Origin: Marinifilum breve
GTDB lineage: Bacteria > Bacteroidota > Bacteroidia > Bacteroidales > Marinifilaceae
Direction: 5' to 3'
Length of the DNA: 64,000 bases
Assembly: GCF_003202155.1 (NCBI RefSeq)
Contig: NZ_QFLI01000002.1
Location: forward strand, 1-64,000
Positions 53,007-61,150 of this stretch are shown one piece after another (position 1 is the first letter of the stretch; each line of letters begins with the position of its first letter). Under the pieces are notes generated by a model, which was given only the letters and a program-made list of their open reading frames with translations, ran no database searches and had not been told where the DNA came from. The translations under genes were made by a program, and so were the position numbers.

Positions 53007-56000
53007 ATGCAAAGTCTGTTTCCAAATGAAAATGTAATCGTTGAGTTCAATTTGTCTATTACGGAGACATTAAATGGGAATAAAGTTTCATATTTCATAG
53101 GTGTTGAAAGTGGTATGATTGAAAAATACAATGGATCTGATTTTAGTGGATATATATTTAAATCTACCAATGGCAAGGTTTATTTTCTCTCTATTCAGAA
53201 AACGAATTATCCCAAAGATTACGATGCTGCTTTTTACATTGATATTAGTAAGATTGAGGATAAAAGTCTGAATTCGCTAGCGAAATGTGCAAAGGAGATT
53301 TTGTATGTAAATGTGCCGGATTCGTCCGAAATTAAAAGTTCTTGGGTGGATTCATTTAGGTATAGGAAAGAGTTAAAGGGTAAGAACGGGGAGGTGGAAA
53401 GATTTGGTCTGAGACCACCGCAGATTGGAGCGTTGCATTCGATTCAGGCACATTGGAGTACATCTAATAAAACAGCATTGATAGTAATGCCTACGGGTAC
53501 AGGCAAAACAGAAACAATGCTTTGTCTTACTTTGGCGGAGCAATGCTCAGGCTTACTCGTGATAGTACCATCTGACTCGCTGCGTACTCAGATTTCAGAA
53601 AAATTCAAAACCTTAGGTATTCTCAAAGATCCTAAATTCCAGATTGCATCTTATAAGAGTTTAAATCCAAAGGTGTGTACTCTTAATACTGGTCTAAAAT
53701 CTCTCGATGATTTAAATGAAATACTCTGTAGCAATGTAATTGTATCAACTCCGCAGTTAATAAAAAAAATACTAGATGGAGAAGAAAAGATACGAGAAGC
53801 ATTTCTGGATTGGTGCAATTATTTAGTAGTGGACGAGGCTCATCATAGCCAGGCAACAACCTGGAAATATATTAAGGAGAACTTGGAAGCAGTTGGGAAA
53901 AAGGTTCTTTTATTTACTGCAACACCATTTCGAAATGATAAGAAACGTATAGTTGGTGATATAATATATAATTACCCGTTATCGCTGGCACAAAAAGATA
54001 ATTATTTTAAAAAAATTGATTTCCATCCAATACTGGAATTTAACCATCAGGTGGCTGATGAGAAAATAGCTCAAACAGCAGTTGATCTTTTGATTGAGGA
54101 TCGTAAAAAAGGTTACGACCACCTACTCATGGCTCGTGTTGATAAAAAGGATGAAGCTGAAAGGATTTACAATGATATATATTCCAAATACACCGATTTA
54201 AACCCTGTATTTATTCATAGTGGTATAAAATCGGCGCCTGAAAGGAAAGCTATACTTGAGAGAATTAAAAATGGATCTCATAAAATAATTATTTGCGTGG
54301 ATATGTTGGGAGAAGGATTCGATCTTCCTCAATTGAAAATTTGTGCAATGCATGATCTGCATAAAAATATTACTACATCATTTCAATTCTTTGGTCGTTT
54401 TACCAGAGAATCTAGTTTGAAGCTGGGAAATGCAAAAATAGTTGCAAATATTACTGATACGAAGCTTAAGGGTACTTTGCGTAAGCTATATCAGAAAGAT
54501 TCGGATTGGGATAATATTATTCGCCATGCGAATGAAAATGTTATTCAAGGCATAGTTGAGGAGGAAAGTTTCTTCAAAAACTTTTCAGAGATTGAGATTC
54601 CTAACAAAATTCCTTTCAGGAATATTACGCCAGCTATGAGTACGGTTGTTTTTAAATTGTATGATTCAAAAATTAAATGGACACCTGATAATCACTCAAA
54701 ATATTTTCCAGAAACTACATACGAGACAGTTACGGTTGAGCATGAAGAACAAGACCTGCAAATTATAATTGCCAAGAAAACTAAGCCTGTAGATTGGGGG
54801 AAAATAGATGATTTGGTTAATTGTGAATACGATCTTTATCTTATCTATCTAAATAGGGAAAAGAAACTCCTTTTCATCAACAGTTCAAACAACGGTTCGA
54901 CCCATAATAAGCTTGCTGATGCGATATGTGGAGCCAATAATGACCTTTTTTGTGAAGCGAACATATATAGATGTCTGGATGGAATTTTTCAATTAGAACT
55001 CTTCAACCTGGGATTAAAACCCGTACTGGATGGTCCAATTAGCTTTACAATGTATGCAGGAAATGGGATTGTTAGTGGTTTAGATGAACTTGACAACAAT
55101 AAGACCAGCTCCAATTTATTCGGAGTCGGATATGAAAATGGAGAAAAGGTAACAATTGGTTGCTCTTCCAAAGGCCGCATTTGGACGAAGCTTGTGAAAT
55201 CAATCCCTGACTTTTGTGGTTGGTGTGATGAAATGGGAGATAAACTTTTGGATGAATCGATTAATGCTGAAGATATATTTAAGTTTATTCAGAAACCGGA
55301 ACGTAAGAAGGAAATGCCTGTAGATAAACAGCCAATTTCAATTAAGTGGGATGAAGAGTTTTATCGTCATCCAACCAAATTTGAATATCGAGATTTTCCA
55401 CTTGCCGATTATCCGATTGATGTTGTTGATAATGATCGTAGTTCTATTACGTTTTCTGTTGATTTGGAGGGGGTTGTTACGACATATCAGCTAGTTTTAA
55501 AAGACGATGATAAATCACGAGGATTTGAATATAAGCGCATTAGTGGTTATCCATTAAAAATTCGTCGCTCAAAAATTGAAATTGATTTGGTGGATTTGTT
55601 TTTAGAATTCCCTCCTGTCATCTGGTTTCACGATAATTCGAAAATGCATAATAACATCTTTTTCCCTTTTAAGGGTAAAATTAGCATATTCGACAGTAGC
55701 AAAATATTACCATTAAACTGGGATGGGGTGGATATTAGAAAGGAGTCACAAAAAAAAGAGAAGAGGTCTGATTCTATACAATACAGAATGCTCCAGAAGT
55801 TAAAGTCGAATAGCGACTGCAGTATTGTTTTCGATGATGATGATGCAAACGAAGCAAGCGATATAATCGCAATAAAAACTTTTGACTTTGCTGACAGAAG
55901 AGTGCTCTTTGAACTGTATCATTGTAAGTATTCAAGTAAAACTGAAAGTGGTGGACGCTTGAAGGATTTGTATGAGGTTTGCGGTCAGGCTCAACGAAGT

Positions 56001-56297
56001 TTCCATTGGAAGCACTATGCGGTTGAATTGCTCAATCATATGTTGAGACGAGAAGAAAAAAGGATAAGCCAAGGGAGACATTCTCGCTATGAGAAAGGCG
56101 GAAGTAATGAAATGCTAACGATTTTGAATATGCTTACTTCTGGATATTGTCAAATCGATTTTGATATTTATGTTGTTCAGCCTGGTATTTCTAAATCTGC
56201 TATAATTAAAGAGGAGGAACATTTAAAATTACTTGGCGCCACAGACTTACTACTTAAGAAAACAGGTAATGAATTCTATGTTATATCGGATTATTAA
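53007..56297 (+). CDS. SF2 DEAH helicase with probable C-terminal nuclease
   Basis: 1096 residues from the ATG at 53007. RPPQIGALHSIQAHW (Q-motif-like), Walker A VMPTGTGKTETMLCL near 161, DEAH box YLVVDEAHHSQAT near 273, motif III LLFTATPFRNDKK near 305, and motif VI SFQFFGRFTRES near 455. The C-terminal part (about 945-1000) has SDIIAIKTFDFADRRVLFEL then YHCKYSSKTESGG, a beta-strand pattern with Asp/Glu and H-C-K resembling PD-(D/E)xK restriction domains. Likely a single-protein restriction or anti-phage ATP-dependent nuclease. Its stop is about 80 bases before the HU-like remnant. Confidence 0.78.
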   Translation: MQSLFPNENVIVEFNLSITETLNGNKVSYFIGVESGMIEKYNGSDFSGYIFKSTNGKVYFLSIQKTNYPKDYDAAFYIDISKIEDKSLNSLAKCAKEILYVNVPDSSEIKSSWVDSFRYRKELKGKNGEVERFGLRPPQIGALHSIQAHWSTSNKTALIVMPTGTGKTETMLCLTLAEQCSGLLVIVPSDSLRTQISEKFKTLGILKDPKFQIASYKSLNPKVCTLNTGLKSLDDLNEILCSNVIVSTPQLIKKILDGEEKIREAFLDWCNYLVVDEAHHSQATTWKYIKENLEAVGKKVLLFTATPFRNDKKRIVGDIIYNYPLSLAQKDNYFKKIDFHPILEFNHQVADEKIAQTAVDLLIEDRKKGYDHLLMARVDKKDEAERIYNDIYSKYTDLNPVFIHSGIKSAPERKAILERIKNGSHKIIICVDMLGEGFDLPQLKICAMHDLHKNITTSFQFFGRFTRESSLKLGNAKIVANITDTKLKGTLRKLYQKDSDWDNIIRHANENVIQGIVEEESFFKNFSEIEIPNKIPFRNITPAMSTVVFKLYDSKIKWTPDNHSKYFPETTYETVTVEHEEQDLQIIIAKKTKPVDWGKIDDLVNCEYDLYLIYLNREKKLLFINSSNNGSTHNKLADAICGANNDLFCEANIYRCLDGIFQLELFNLGLKPVLDGPISFTMYAGNGIVSGLDELDNNKTSSNLFGVGYENGEKVTIGCSSKGRIWTKLVKSIPDFCGWCDEMGDKLLDESINAEDIFKFIQKPERKKEMPVDKQPISIKWDEEFYRHPTKFEYRDFPLADYPIDVVDNDRSSITFSVDLEGVVTTYQLVLKDDDKSRGFEYKRISGYPLKIRRSKIEIDLVDLFLEFPPVIWFHDNSKMHNNIFFPFKGKISIFDSSKILPLNWDGVDIRKESQKKEKRSDSIQYRMLQKLKSNSDCSIVFDDDDANEASDIIAIKTFDFADRRVLFELYHCKYSSKTESGGRLKDLYEVCGQAQRSFHWKHYAVELLNHMLRREEKRISQGRHSRYEKGGSNEMLTILNMLTSGYCQIDFDIYVVQPGISKSAIIKEEEHLKLLGATDLLLKKTGNEFYVISDY

Positions 56298-56377
56298 AAA
56301 TATTGGCCTAGGCTTTCTGCATGAAAGTGGTATAGTCCTCCATTTATATATGGTTTTTTAGTACTTTCAGGTTTTAA

Positions 56378-56653
56378 TTAAATACAGAACAAGAATTAGT
56401 TTCAGCAATTGCTGAAAAGGCAGAGTTGACAAAGGCAGACAGTGAGAATGCAGTAAATGCAATGGTAGAGGCAATTAAAGAGTCTTTGGCAAAAGGAGAG
56501 AGTACCCAATTGATTGGATTTGGTGCATTCTCAGTTTCTGAAAGAGCTGCCAGAACCGGTAGAAACCCACAAACCGGGAAAGAGATTCAGATTGCCGCTA
56601 AGAAAGTAGTGAAGTTTAAAGCGGGTAAAGCTATTGATGAAGCAGTAAATTAG
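56378..56653 (+). pseudogene. HU-family DNA-binding protein lacking its start codon
   Basis: The frame [20 protein letters not shown] ... [20 protein letters not shown] and [18 protein letters not shown] is a typical 90-residue HU. The frame upstream runs T-E-Q-E to a stop at 56375 with TTA where ATG is expected; no ATG, GTG or TTG occurs before 56426. So the first 16 residues, which belong to the HU dimer helix, cannot be made from a normal start. A rho-independent terminator follows. It may be a truncated copy left by a recombination. Confidence 0.75.
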
Positions 56654-56674
56654 ATTTTTTTTAATTCAGATAGG

Positions 56675-56706
56675 AACGGTCACCGAATTTGGTGGCCGTT
56701 TGTTTT
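56675..56706 (+). terminator. Rho-independent terminator after HU-like gene
   Basis: AACGGTCACC 56675-56684 pairs with GGTGGCCGTT 56691-56700 (one G-T pair) around GAATTT, followed by TTGTTTTTG. Confidence 0.85.
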
Positions 56707-56820
56707 TGGTTATTATTCAGTTAAATTGTGGCGATGTTTTGTTGGGCTATTATGGTGTGTTGAAGTGTAAATTAGGTACTCTGGTATAAGCGAGTATTAA
56801 TTTTGCTTCTCGATAGATTG

Positions 56821-57627
56821 TTAATCATTTAATTGAATTAATCTTTCAAATTCAAATCTATTAGGCGTTCCAAGTGAATTAAGAATGTCAAAAAATCTGT
56901 TATGGTCAAAGAGTTCAAACGTGTCAACGATGTTATTGGTTATTGCACGCTTAGCAGCATCTATCGCTTTTGGTGAAAAGTGATCTGCAGTTGTGACAAA
57001 TGCACAATTTTTGGCACCTTTCAAGACTGTAGCACCTAACAAATCCCTAATCTCTTTAACTGATTCAGTTTTGTTTTTTGTTTTTCGCCTTTTTACTTGA
57101 ATAAGGGTCGGCGTATCAGAATTTACCAAAATGAGGTCAATTCCACCGTCATTTGTTTTACCAACGAGTTTCACTTCACAGGAGAAATGATCCTTAAAAA
57201 CCGATGCGACAAGTTCTTCCATTTTTCTGTGGTGAATCTCAAAAACTTTGTCATTTTGTTGTGTAAGGTATGCTCGAAGCGATAAGATGGGAACTTCATT
57301 TGAACTTACATCAAATCTTCTCAAAGTGGCACTGTTTACATCTAATTGCCAATCCTTAAAGCCTTCCTGTTCTCCTTCCAAATAACTGTGAAATGTATGC
57401 TGCCACCATCCACATTTAGTACACCTTATAACCCCTTCAGATTTATGCCAATTAACTCCTTCTATTGTCTTAAAATCTACTAGGCCTCTATTATGAATAT
57501 TCTCTAGTTCATTGTGACAGTATTTGCATTTAGTCCATTCATTAAAAAACAATTCCTTGTTATCACTTCTGGAATTCATCCCATAAGCTCCTCTTTCTGT
57601 AATATAACTAGTGTAATCTGCTATCAT
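56821..57627 (-). CDS. Mrr-type restriction endonuclease with zinc ribbon
   Basis: 268 residues. N-terminal zinc ribbon (CKYCHNEL near 34 and CTKCGWWQH near 70). C-terminal Mrr-like domain begins KMEELVASVFKDHFSC, with catalytic NDGGIDLILVNSD near 165 and TLIQVKRRKTKNK near 178 (D...QxK), then KNCAFVTTADHFSPKAID. It is the only defence gene on the minus strand here, facing the HU-like remnant. A role against modified or foreign DNA is likely. Confidence 0.82.
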   Translation of the reverse strand: MIADYTSYITERGAYGMNSRSDNKELFFNEWTKCKYCHNELENIHNRGLVDFKTIEGVNWHKSEGVIRCTKCGWWQHTFHSYLEGEQEGFKDWQLDVNSATLRRFDVSSNEVPILSLRAYLTQQNDKVFEIHHRKMEELVASVFKDHFSCEVKLVGKTNDGGIDLILVNSDTPTLIQVKRRKTKNKTESVKEIRDLLGATVLKGAKNCAFVTTADHFSPKAIDAAKRAITNNIVDTFELFDHNRFFDILNSLGTPNRFEFERLIQLND

Positions 57628-58000
57628 GATATCGTTTAGTCATTCAATAAAAATTAGAATCGGGAAATAACATATCCGGAACTTCTAAAGTAGTTACATA
57701 TTGTATCGATACCTAATGGTATGTAGGAAAAATATACTATTGGTATAGAATTGTTTAAAAGGTAACTCTCTCACTCTATTAAATTGAGTCAAAGTTATTC
57801 ATCACCAATTGGAAAAGTCAAGGGCGGCTGGGAATGTCAATCTTCAATTGTCAGCTAGCCTCCGGATTCGGTCAGTTTTCGCTGTCTCATCAAAAACAGA
57901 CATTCACCCTTGACACGAATCCAATCGGCTCAATGTGGTATGCCAAAATTTAATGGCGTGCCAGAAGCCCTAATAAATCCCCAAGGCAGGGGTGATTAAA
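57628..58000. other. Intergenic region with two near-palindromic repeats
   Basis: No gene is supported. TGGTATGCCA 57936-57945 and TGGCGTGCCA 57954-57963 are near-palindromes 8 bases apart, just upstream of the radC-like gene, and could be an operator. A small ATACC/GGTAT hairpin lies at 57709-57722. Confidence 0.35.
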
Positions 58001-58494
58001 ATGAATAATTTATTTTCGCTTAATGAGATTTCTGTTTCTTATTCTCACAGATTACAGGTATCAGATCAGCCAAAAATTACTTGCTCCAAAGATGTTTATG
58101 ATCTGGTTTATCCTGGATGGATGATAGATGTGGATTATCGCGAATCGTTCAAGATTCTATTGCTTTCCAGGTCAAACAGAGTAATAGGGATGTCCAGTTT
58201 GTTTGTTTGTTTGTTTGTTTGTTTGTTTGTTTGTTTGTTTGTTTGTTTGTAGGAGGTCTGTCTGGGGTTAATATTGATCCTAAATTAGTGTTTCAGGTTG
58301 TTCTAAAATGCAATGCATCCTCTATTATTGCCATTCATAACCATCCATCTGGAGCCCTGAATGCAAGTGACGCTGATTTAAAGTTAACCAGAAAGCTTAT
58401 AGATGCAGGAAAGTTACTTGACCTCCCAGTTTTGGATCATGTTATTATAACCAGTGAATCTTATTGCTCTTTAGCGGATGAAGGCTTATCCTGA
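58001..58494 (+). pseudogene. RadC-like JAB protein broken (or phase-varied) by a GTTT tract
   Basis: From the ATG at 58001 the N-terminal frame reads SKDVYDLVYPGWMIDVDYRE, SFKILLLSRSNRVIG, then enters the GTTT tract and stops at 58252. The C-terminal frame GGLSGVNIDPKLVFQVVLKC, IIAIHNHPSGALNASDADLK and LDHVIITSESYCSLADEGLS continues one frame off, with an intact JAMM metal motif (HxHPSGx8D). Adding one repeat unit, or losing two, would restore a single frame. So it may be off rather than dead. The function of element-borne RadC proteins is unclear. Confidence 0.75.
58197..58250 (+). repeat. GTTT tetranucleotide microsatellite (about 13.5 units)
   Basis: 54 bases of uninterrupted GTTT units inside the radC-like coding region. 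Each unit changes the frame by one base. Confidence 0.95.
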
Positions 58495-58521
58495 TAAAGG
58501 TATATCTGTTAGTTGACTAAA

Positions 58522-58878
58522 CTATCTTCTTGAAAAACGATTTTTCCCATAATTAATTTCTTTATGGATTTCATCTAATAGTTCAGCATGTGTTTTTCTT
58601 TTTCCATTATTAATCCAGGCTATTAATTCATCTTCGTAAAAGTATAGCCTCCTACCGGTTTTGTAACAAGGTATTAATCCTTTTCGAGCATATTCATATA
58701 TAGTTGATCTGGACTTCAAAATGAGTTTGCTTGCCTTATCAATCCCAATTGGTTTTCGTTCCTGAGGTGTTGCTTTCTTATCTGATTCAATTAGCAACTT
58801 CAACTCATTTACTTCTTTTATAAGATGTGCGACAGCTAATGGTAATTTTTCAAAAGTTAATTCATCTTCTTTCATCAT
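58522..58878 (-). CDS. Helix-turn-helix excisionase-like protein
   Basis: 118 residues. Winged HTH_17 domain at about 45-95: IGIDKASKLILKSRSTIYEY, ARKGLIPCYKTGRRLYFYED. N-terminal leucine-rich helix (LAVAHLIKEVNELKLLI). It lies 12 bases downstream of the integrase gene on the same strand, so it is probably a recombination directionality factor or regulator. Confidence 0.8.
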   Translation of the reverse strand: MMKEDELTFEKLPLAVAHLIKEVNELKLLIESDKKATPQERKPIGIDKASKLILKSRSTIYEYARKGLIPCYKTGRRLYFYEDELIAWINNGKRKTHAELLDEIHKEINYGKNRFSRR

Positions 58879-58890
58879 ATATTTCTTGGC

Positions 58891-59991
58891 TTATTTTAAA
58901 CTTATTTTATTAGCGGATTCACGTTTCTTAGAATTAACCAAATCTGCATAAATTTGAGTTGTTGAAACATGTTTATGAGTTAGCATTTTTGACACTGTGT
59001 AAATGTCAGTCCCTAATGCTATTTGCAGAGTTGCAAAAGTGTGTCGAAAACAGTGGAAAGTTATTTTTTTTGTGATTCCAGCTTGCTCAATCCATTTCTT
59101 AAGTGGCTGATAAACCATACTTCGCTCTAATCCTTCGAACACTTTTCCACTACCAGGTTTGCCGCAAAGTTCTAATGCTTCTTTGCTAAGGGGGAGTGTT
59201 GTTTCCGTTTCGGTTTTTTCAGTTCGGATTCTCATGCAGAATTCTCCGTCAGAAGCCAAAACAATTTCGTTCCAATCTAACTTAAGCACATCACTTATGC
59301 GAAGGCCGGTAAGGCAAGAGAACAGTGAAGCTGACTTAAGAACGGGGATATTGCAAGGAGTATTGGCAAGTTTTTTTAACTCCTCCAGTGTTAGATATTC
59401 AATTTTTGTATCCTCTGTCTCAATTTTTTCAAGATAGTTGTTGATGTTTTCAGGTATGTATTTATCTCTGTAGGCTATTTTCAATAGTGCCCTGAATGTT
59501 GAAAAATAACTTGCCGCTGAATTATTAGAAACGTTTAGTTTTTTATTCTTTAGCTGTTTCGCATTTAAAAGATAAGACCGAAAACTTCGGCATAAATCAA
59601 TAGTAACATCTTCAAATTTGCATTGACCGTTTACAAAAATTGAAAAATGGGCATATACCATCATCCATTTTTGATCTTTGCTTAATGCAACTTCATAAAA
59701 GAAGTTTAAAAAGTTAGCTTTTTGCTTGTGTTTATCCAGGAAACCGAATTCTTCGTTTATTAATGATTGCACGCGAATCGCTCTTATACCTTCCGCTTTA
59801 TGCAGAACTTCTTTATTATATTCTTTTTCTATAGTTGTCTTAGGATTTTGATAGATGTATATGCCTAGATATTCCCGACGTGTCATCTTCATGGTAGCAG
59901 GATTTCTTATCGCGGGATAATAATCAAGAAACAACGAGTATCTGCCTTTCGATATAGCTTTCTTTCTTAATGTAACCTTAGTGCACGTCAT
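58891..59991 (-). CDS. Tyrosine recombinase / ICE integrase
   Basis: 366 residues. N-terminal SAM-like and core-binding domains (SKGRYSLFLDYYPAI, FLNFFYEVALSKDQKW, VTIDLCRSFRSYLLN). Catalytic residues: Arg in SCLTGLRISDVLKLDW near 234, HxxR in ITFHCFRHTFATLQ near 315, His in MLTHKHVSTTQIYADL near 345 with Tyr just after. This is the Bacteroidota ICE type. It should integrate and excise the element. It lies about 1.2 kb from mnmE, at the right end. Confidence 0.92.
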   Translation of the reverse strand: MTCTKVTLRKKAISKGRYSLFLDYYPAIRNPATMKMTRREYLGIYIYQNPKTTIEKEYNKEVLHKAEGIRAIRVQSLINEEFGFLDKHKQKANFLNFFYEVALSKDQKWMMVYAHFSIFVNGQCKFEDVTIDLCRSFRSYLLNAKQLKNKKLNVSNNSAASYFSTFRALLKIAYRDKYIPENINNYLEKIETEDTKIEYLTLEELKKLANTPCNIPVLKSASLFSCLTGLRISDVLKLDWNEIVLASDGEFCMRIRTEKTETETTLPLSKEALELCGKPGSGKVFEGLERSMVYQPLKKWIEQAGITKKITFHCFRHTFATLQIALGTDIYTVSKMLTHKHVSTTQIYADLVNSKKRESANKISLK

Positions 59992-59993
59992 AG

Positions 59994-60908
59994 CTAGTCG
60001 ACTTTGGGATTAAATAAGTTGTCAAGTTCTGTCTTTGCGACTTTAATGTATCGTCCAGCTTTAATTTTTGGAATGCTGTACTTTTTAATAAGAGCATAAA
60101 GACTATCTCTTGAAATATTATATTTCAACATAGCCTCTTCTGAAGTATAATATTGAGGTTCTTCTTTTTTGATTAGACCTCTTTCTATCAAAATATGATT
60201 TTTAGAATAGAGCATATGCCTGCCATCTCTCTTTTTAGGTATTCCAACTCTTGATACTAGTGAATAAATAGCTGTTTCAGTCATATGAAGCTCTTTCATG
60301 AGATCATCAATTCTCGCCCAATCATTTACTTCACGTGTTTTGGAAGAAAGGTGTTTCTTAAAGTGGTTGTCCACATGAGTTTTACTGTAATAGCTTTTGC
60401 CTTTTCTTTTAATCCTTGGAATTTTCTTTTCTCTTATGATTTTATAGGCCCAAGTGTCTCCGACATTAAATTTATTCTTTATCTCAGTGATGGAATAAAA
60501 TTCCGGCTGCTTTTCATTTTTAGAGGTTGGATTAATTTGAAGTGTTTTGGCATTCGAAAACATTTCATCTATATCACTTCTTTTAATTAGGGTTATTCGT
60601 GGAGATATTTTGGATGCCTTTAGTTGTCCGCTGTAAATAAGGTTGTAAACGGTTTGTCTACTTAAGCCTAGTAATGCTGATGCTTCAGCAACTTTTAAGA
60701 ACTCTCTTGATTTAAGAATTTCAATTGATTGTTCTGAATAGTCAATTACGTTCTGACGCTTATATTTGCTTTCTTTTTCTCTTCTTTTCTTCGCTTTATA
60801 AGCTTTGGAGTTACAACTGTGCGAGCAATACTTAGTCGTTGTTGTTTTTGCAACAAATGTTTTTTTACACCACTGACAAGTCTTTTCTATTTGTAGATTA
60901 CTACTCAT
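59994..60908 (-). CDS. Four-HTH protein with N-terminal zinc-finger
   Basis: 304 residues. The N-terminal zinc-binding motif CQWCKKTF...YCSHSC (about 11-32) is followed by four HTH_17/excisionase-like units: REFLKVAEASALLGLSRQTV, EFYSITEIKNKFNVGDTWAY, DWARIDDLMKELHMTETAIY and PQYYTSEEAMLKYNISRDSL, each followed by a wing with a Lys/Arg patch. Two bases separate it from the integrase start, so they are co-expressed. A DNA-bridging role in recombination or regulation is likely. Confidence 0.82.
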   Translation of the reverse strand: MSSNLQIEKTCQWCKKTFVAKTTTTKYCSHSCNSKAYKAKKRREKESKYKRQNVIDYSEQSIEILKSREFLKVAEASALLGLSRQTVYNLIYSGQLKASKISPRITLIKRSDIDEMFSNAKTLQINPTSKNEKQPEFYSITEIKNKFNVGDTWAYKIIREKKIPRIKRKGKSYYSKTHVDNHFKKHLSSKTREVNDWARIDDLMKELHMTETAIYSLVSRVGIPKKRDGRHMLYSKNHILIERGLIKKEEPQYYTSEEAMLKYNISRDSLYALIKKYSIPKIKAGRYIKVAKTELDNLFNPKVD

Positions 60909-61074
60909 TATCTCTCCGTTTTTGTCAACTCACTTATCACATAGTCTATATAAGTCTAAATTATACACTATCTTGCAATAGCTGTTTAGTGCAATTTACA
61001 AAACTATGATGGAAAATACAAATGAGATACAAATAACATATGATTGTAGGGAGAAAAGGTGTCTTAAAATAAAA

Positions 61075-61092
61075 CCCCTTAATTATAAGGGG
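61075..61092 (-). terminator. mnmE terminator
   Basis: CCCCTTA 61075-61081 pairs with TAAGGGG 61086-61092 around ATTA. On the minus strand a T-rich run follows (complement of 61063-61074). It separates mnmE from the ICE, so the junction must lie between about 60.91 and 61.07 kb. Confidence 0.8.
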
Positions 61093-61150
61093 CTTTACTA
61101 GTGTTAGTTAGAGATGATAGTATCTTGTTATTACTGCAATTTTCTCTGAT

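Noticed and set aside
58117-58252. LFVCLFVC-type hydrophobic peptide as a membrane helix
   Set aside because: It is only the translation of the GTTT microsatellite, not a true transmembrane segment.
61104-61112. TTAGTTAGA shared with 20957-20965 as att direct repeat
   Set aside because: Nine bases in two AT-rich stretches is expected by chance, and the left copy would place rteC outside the element.
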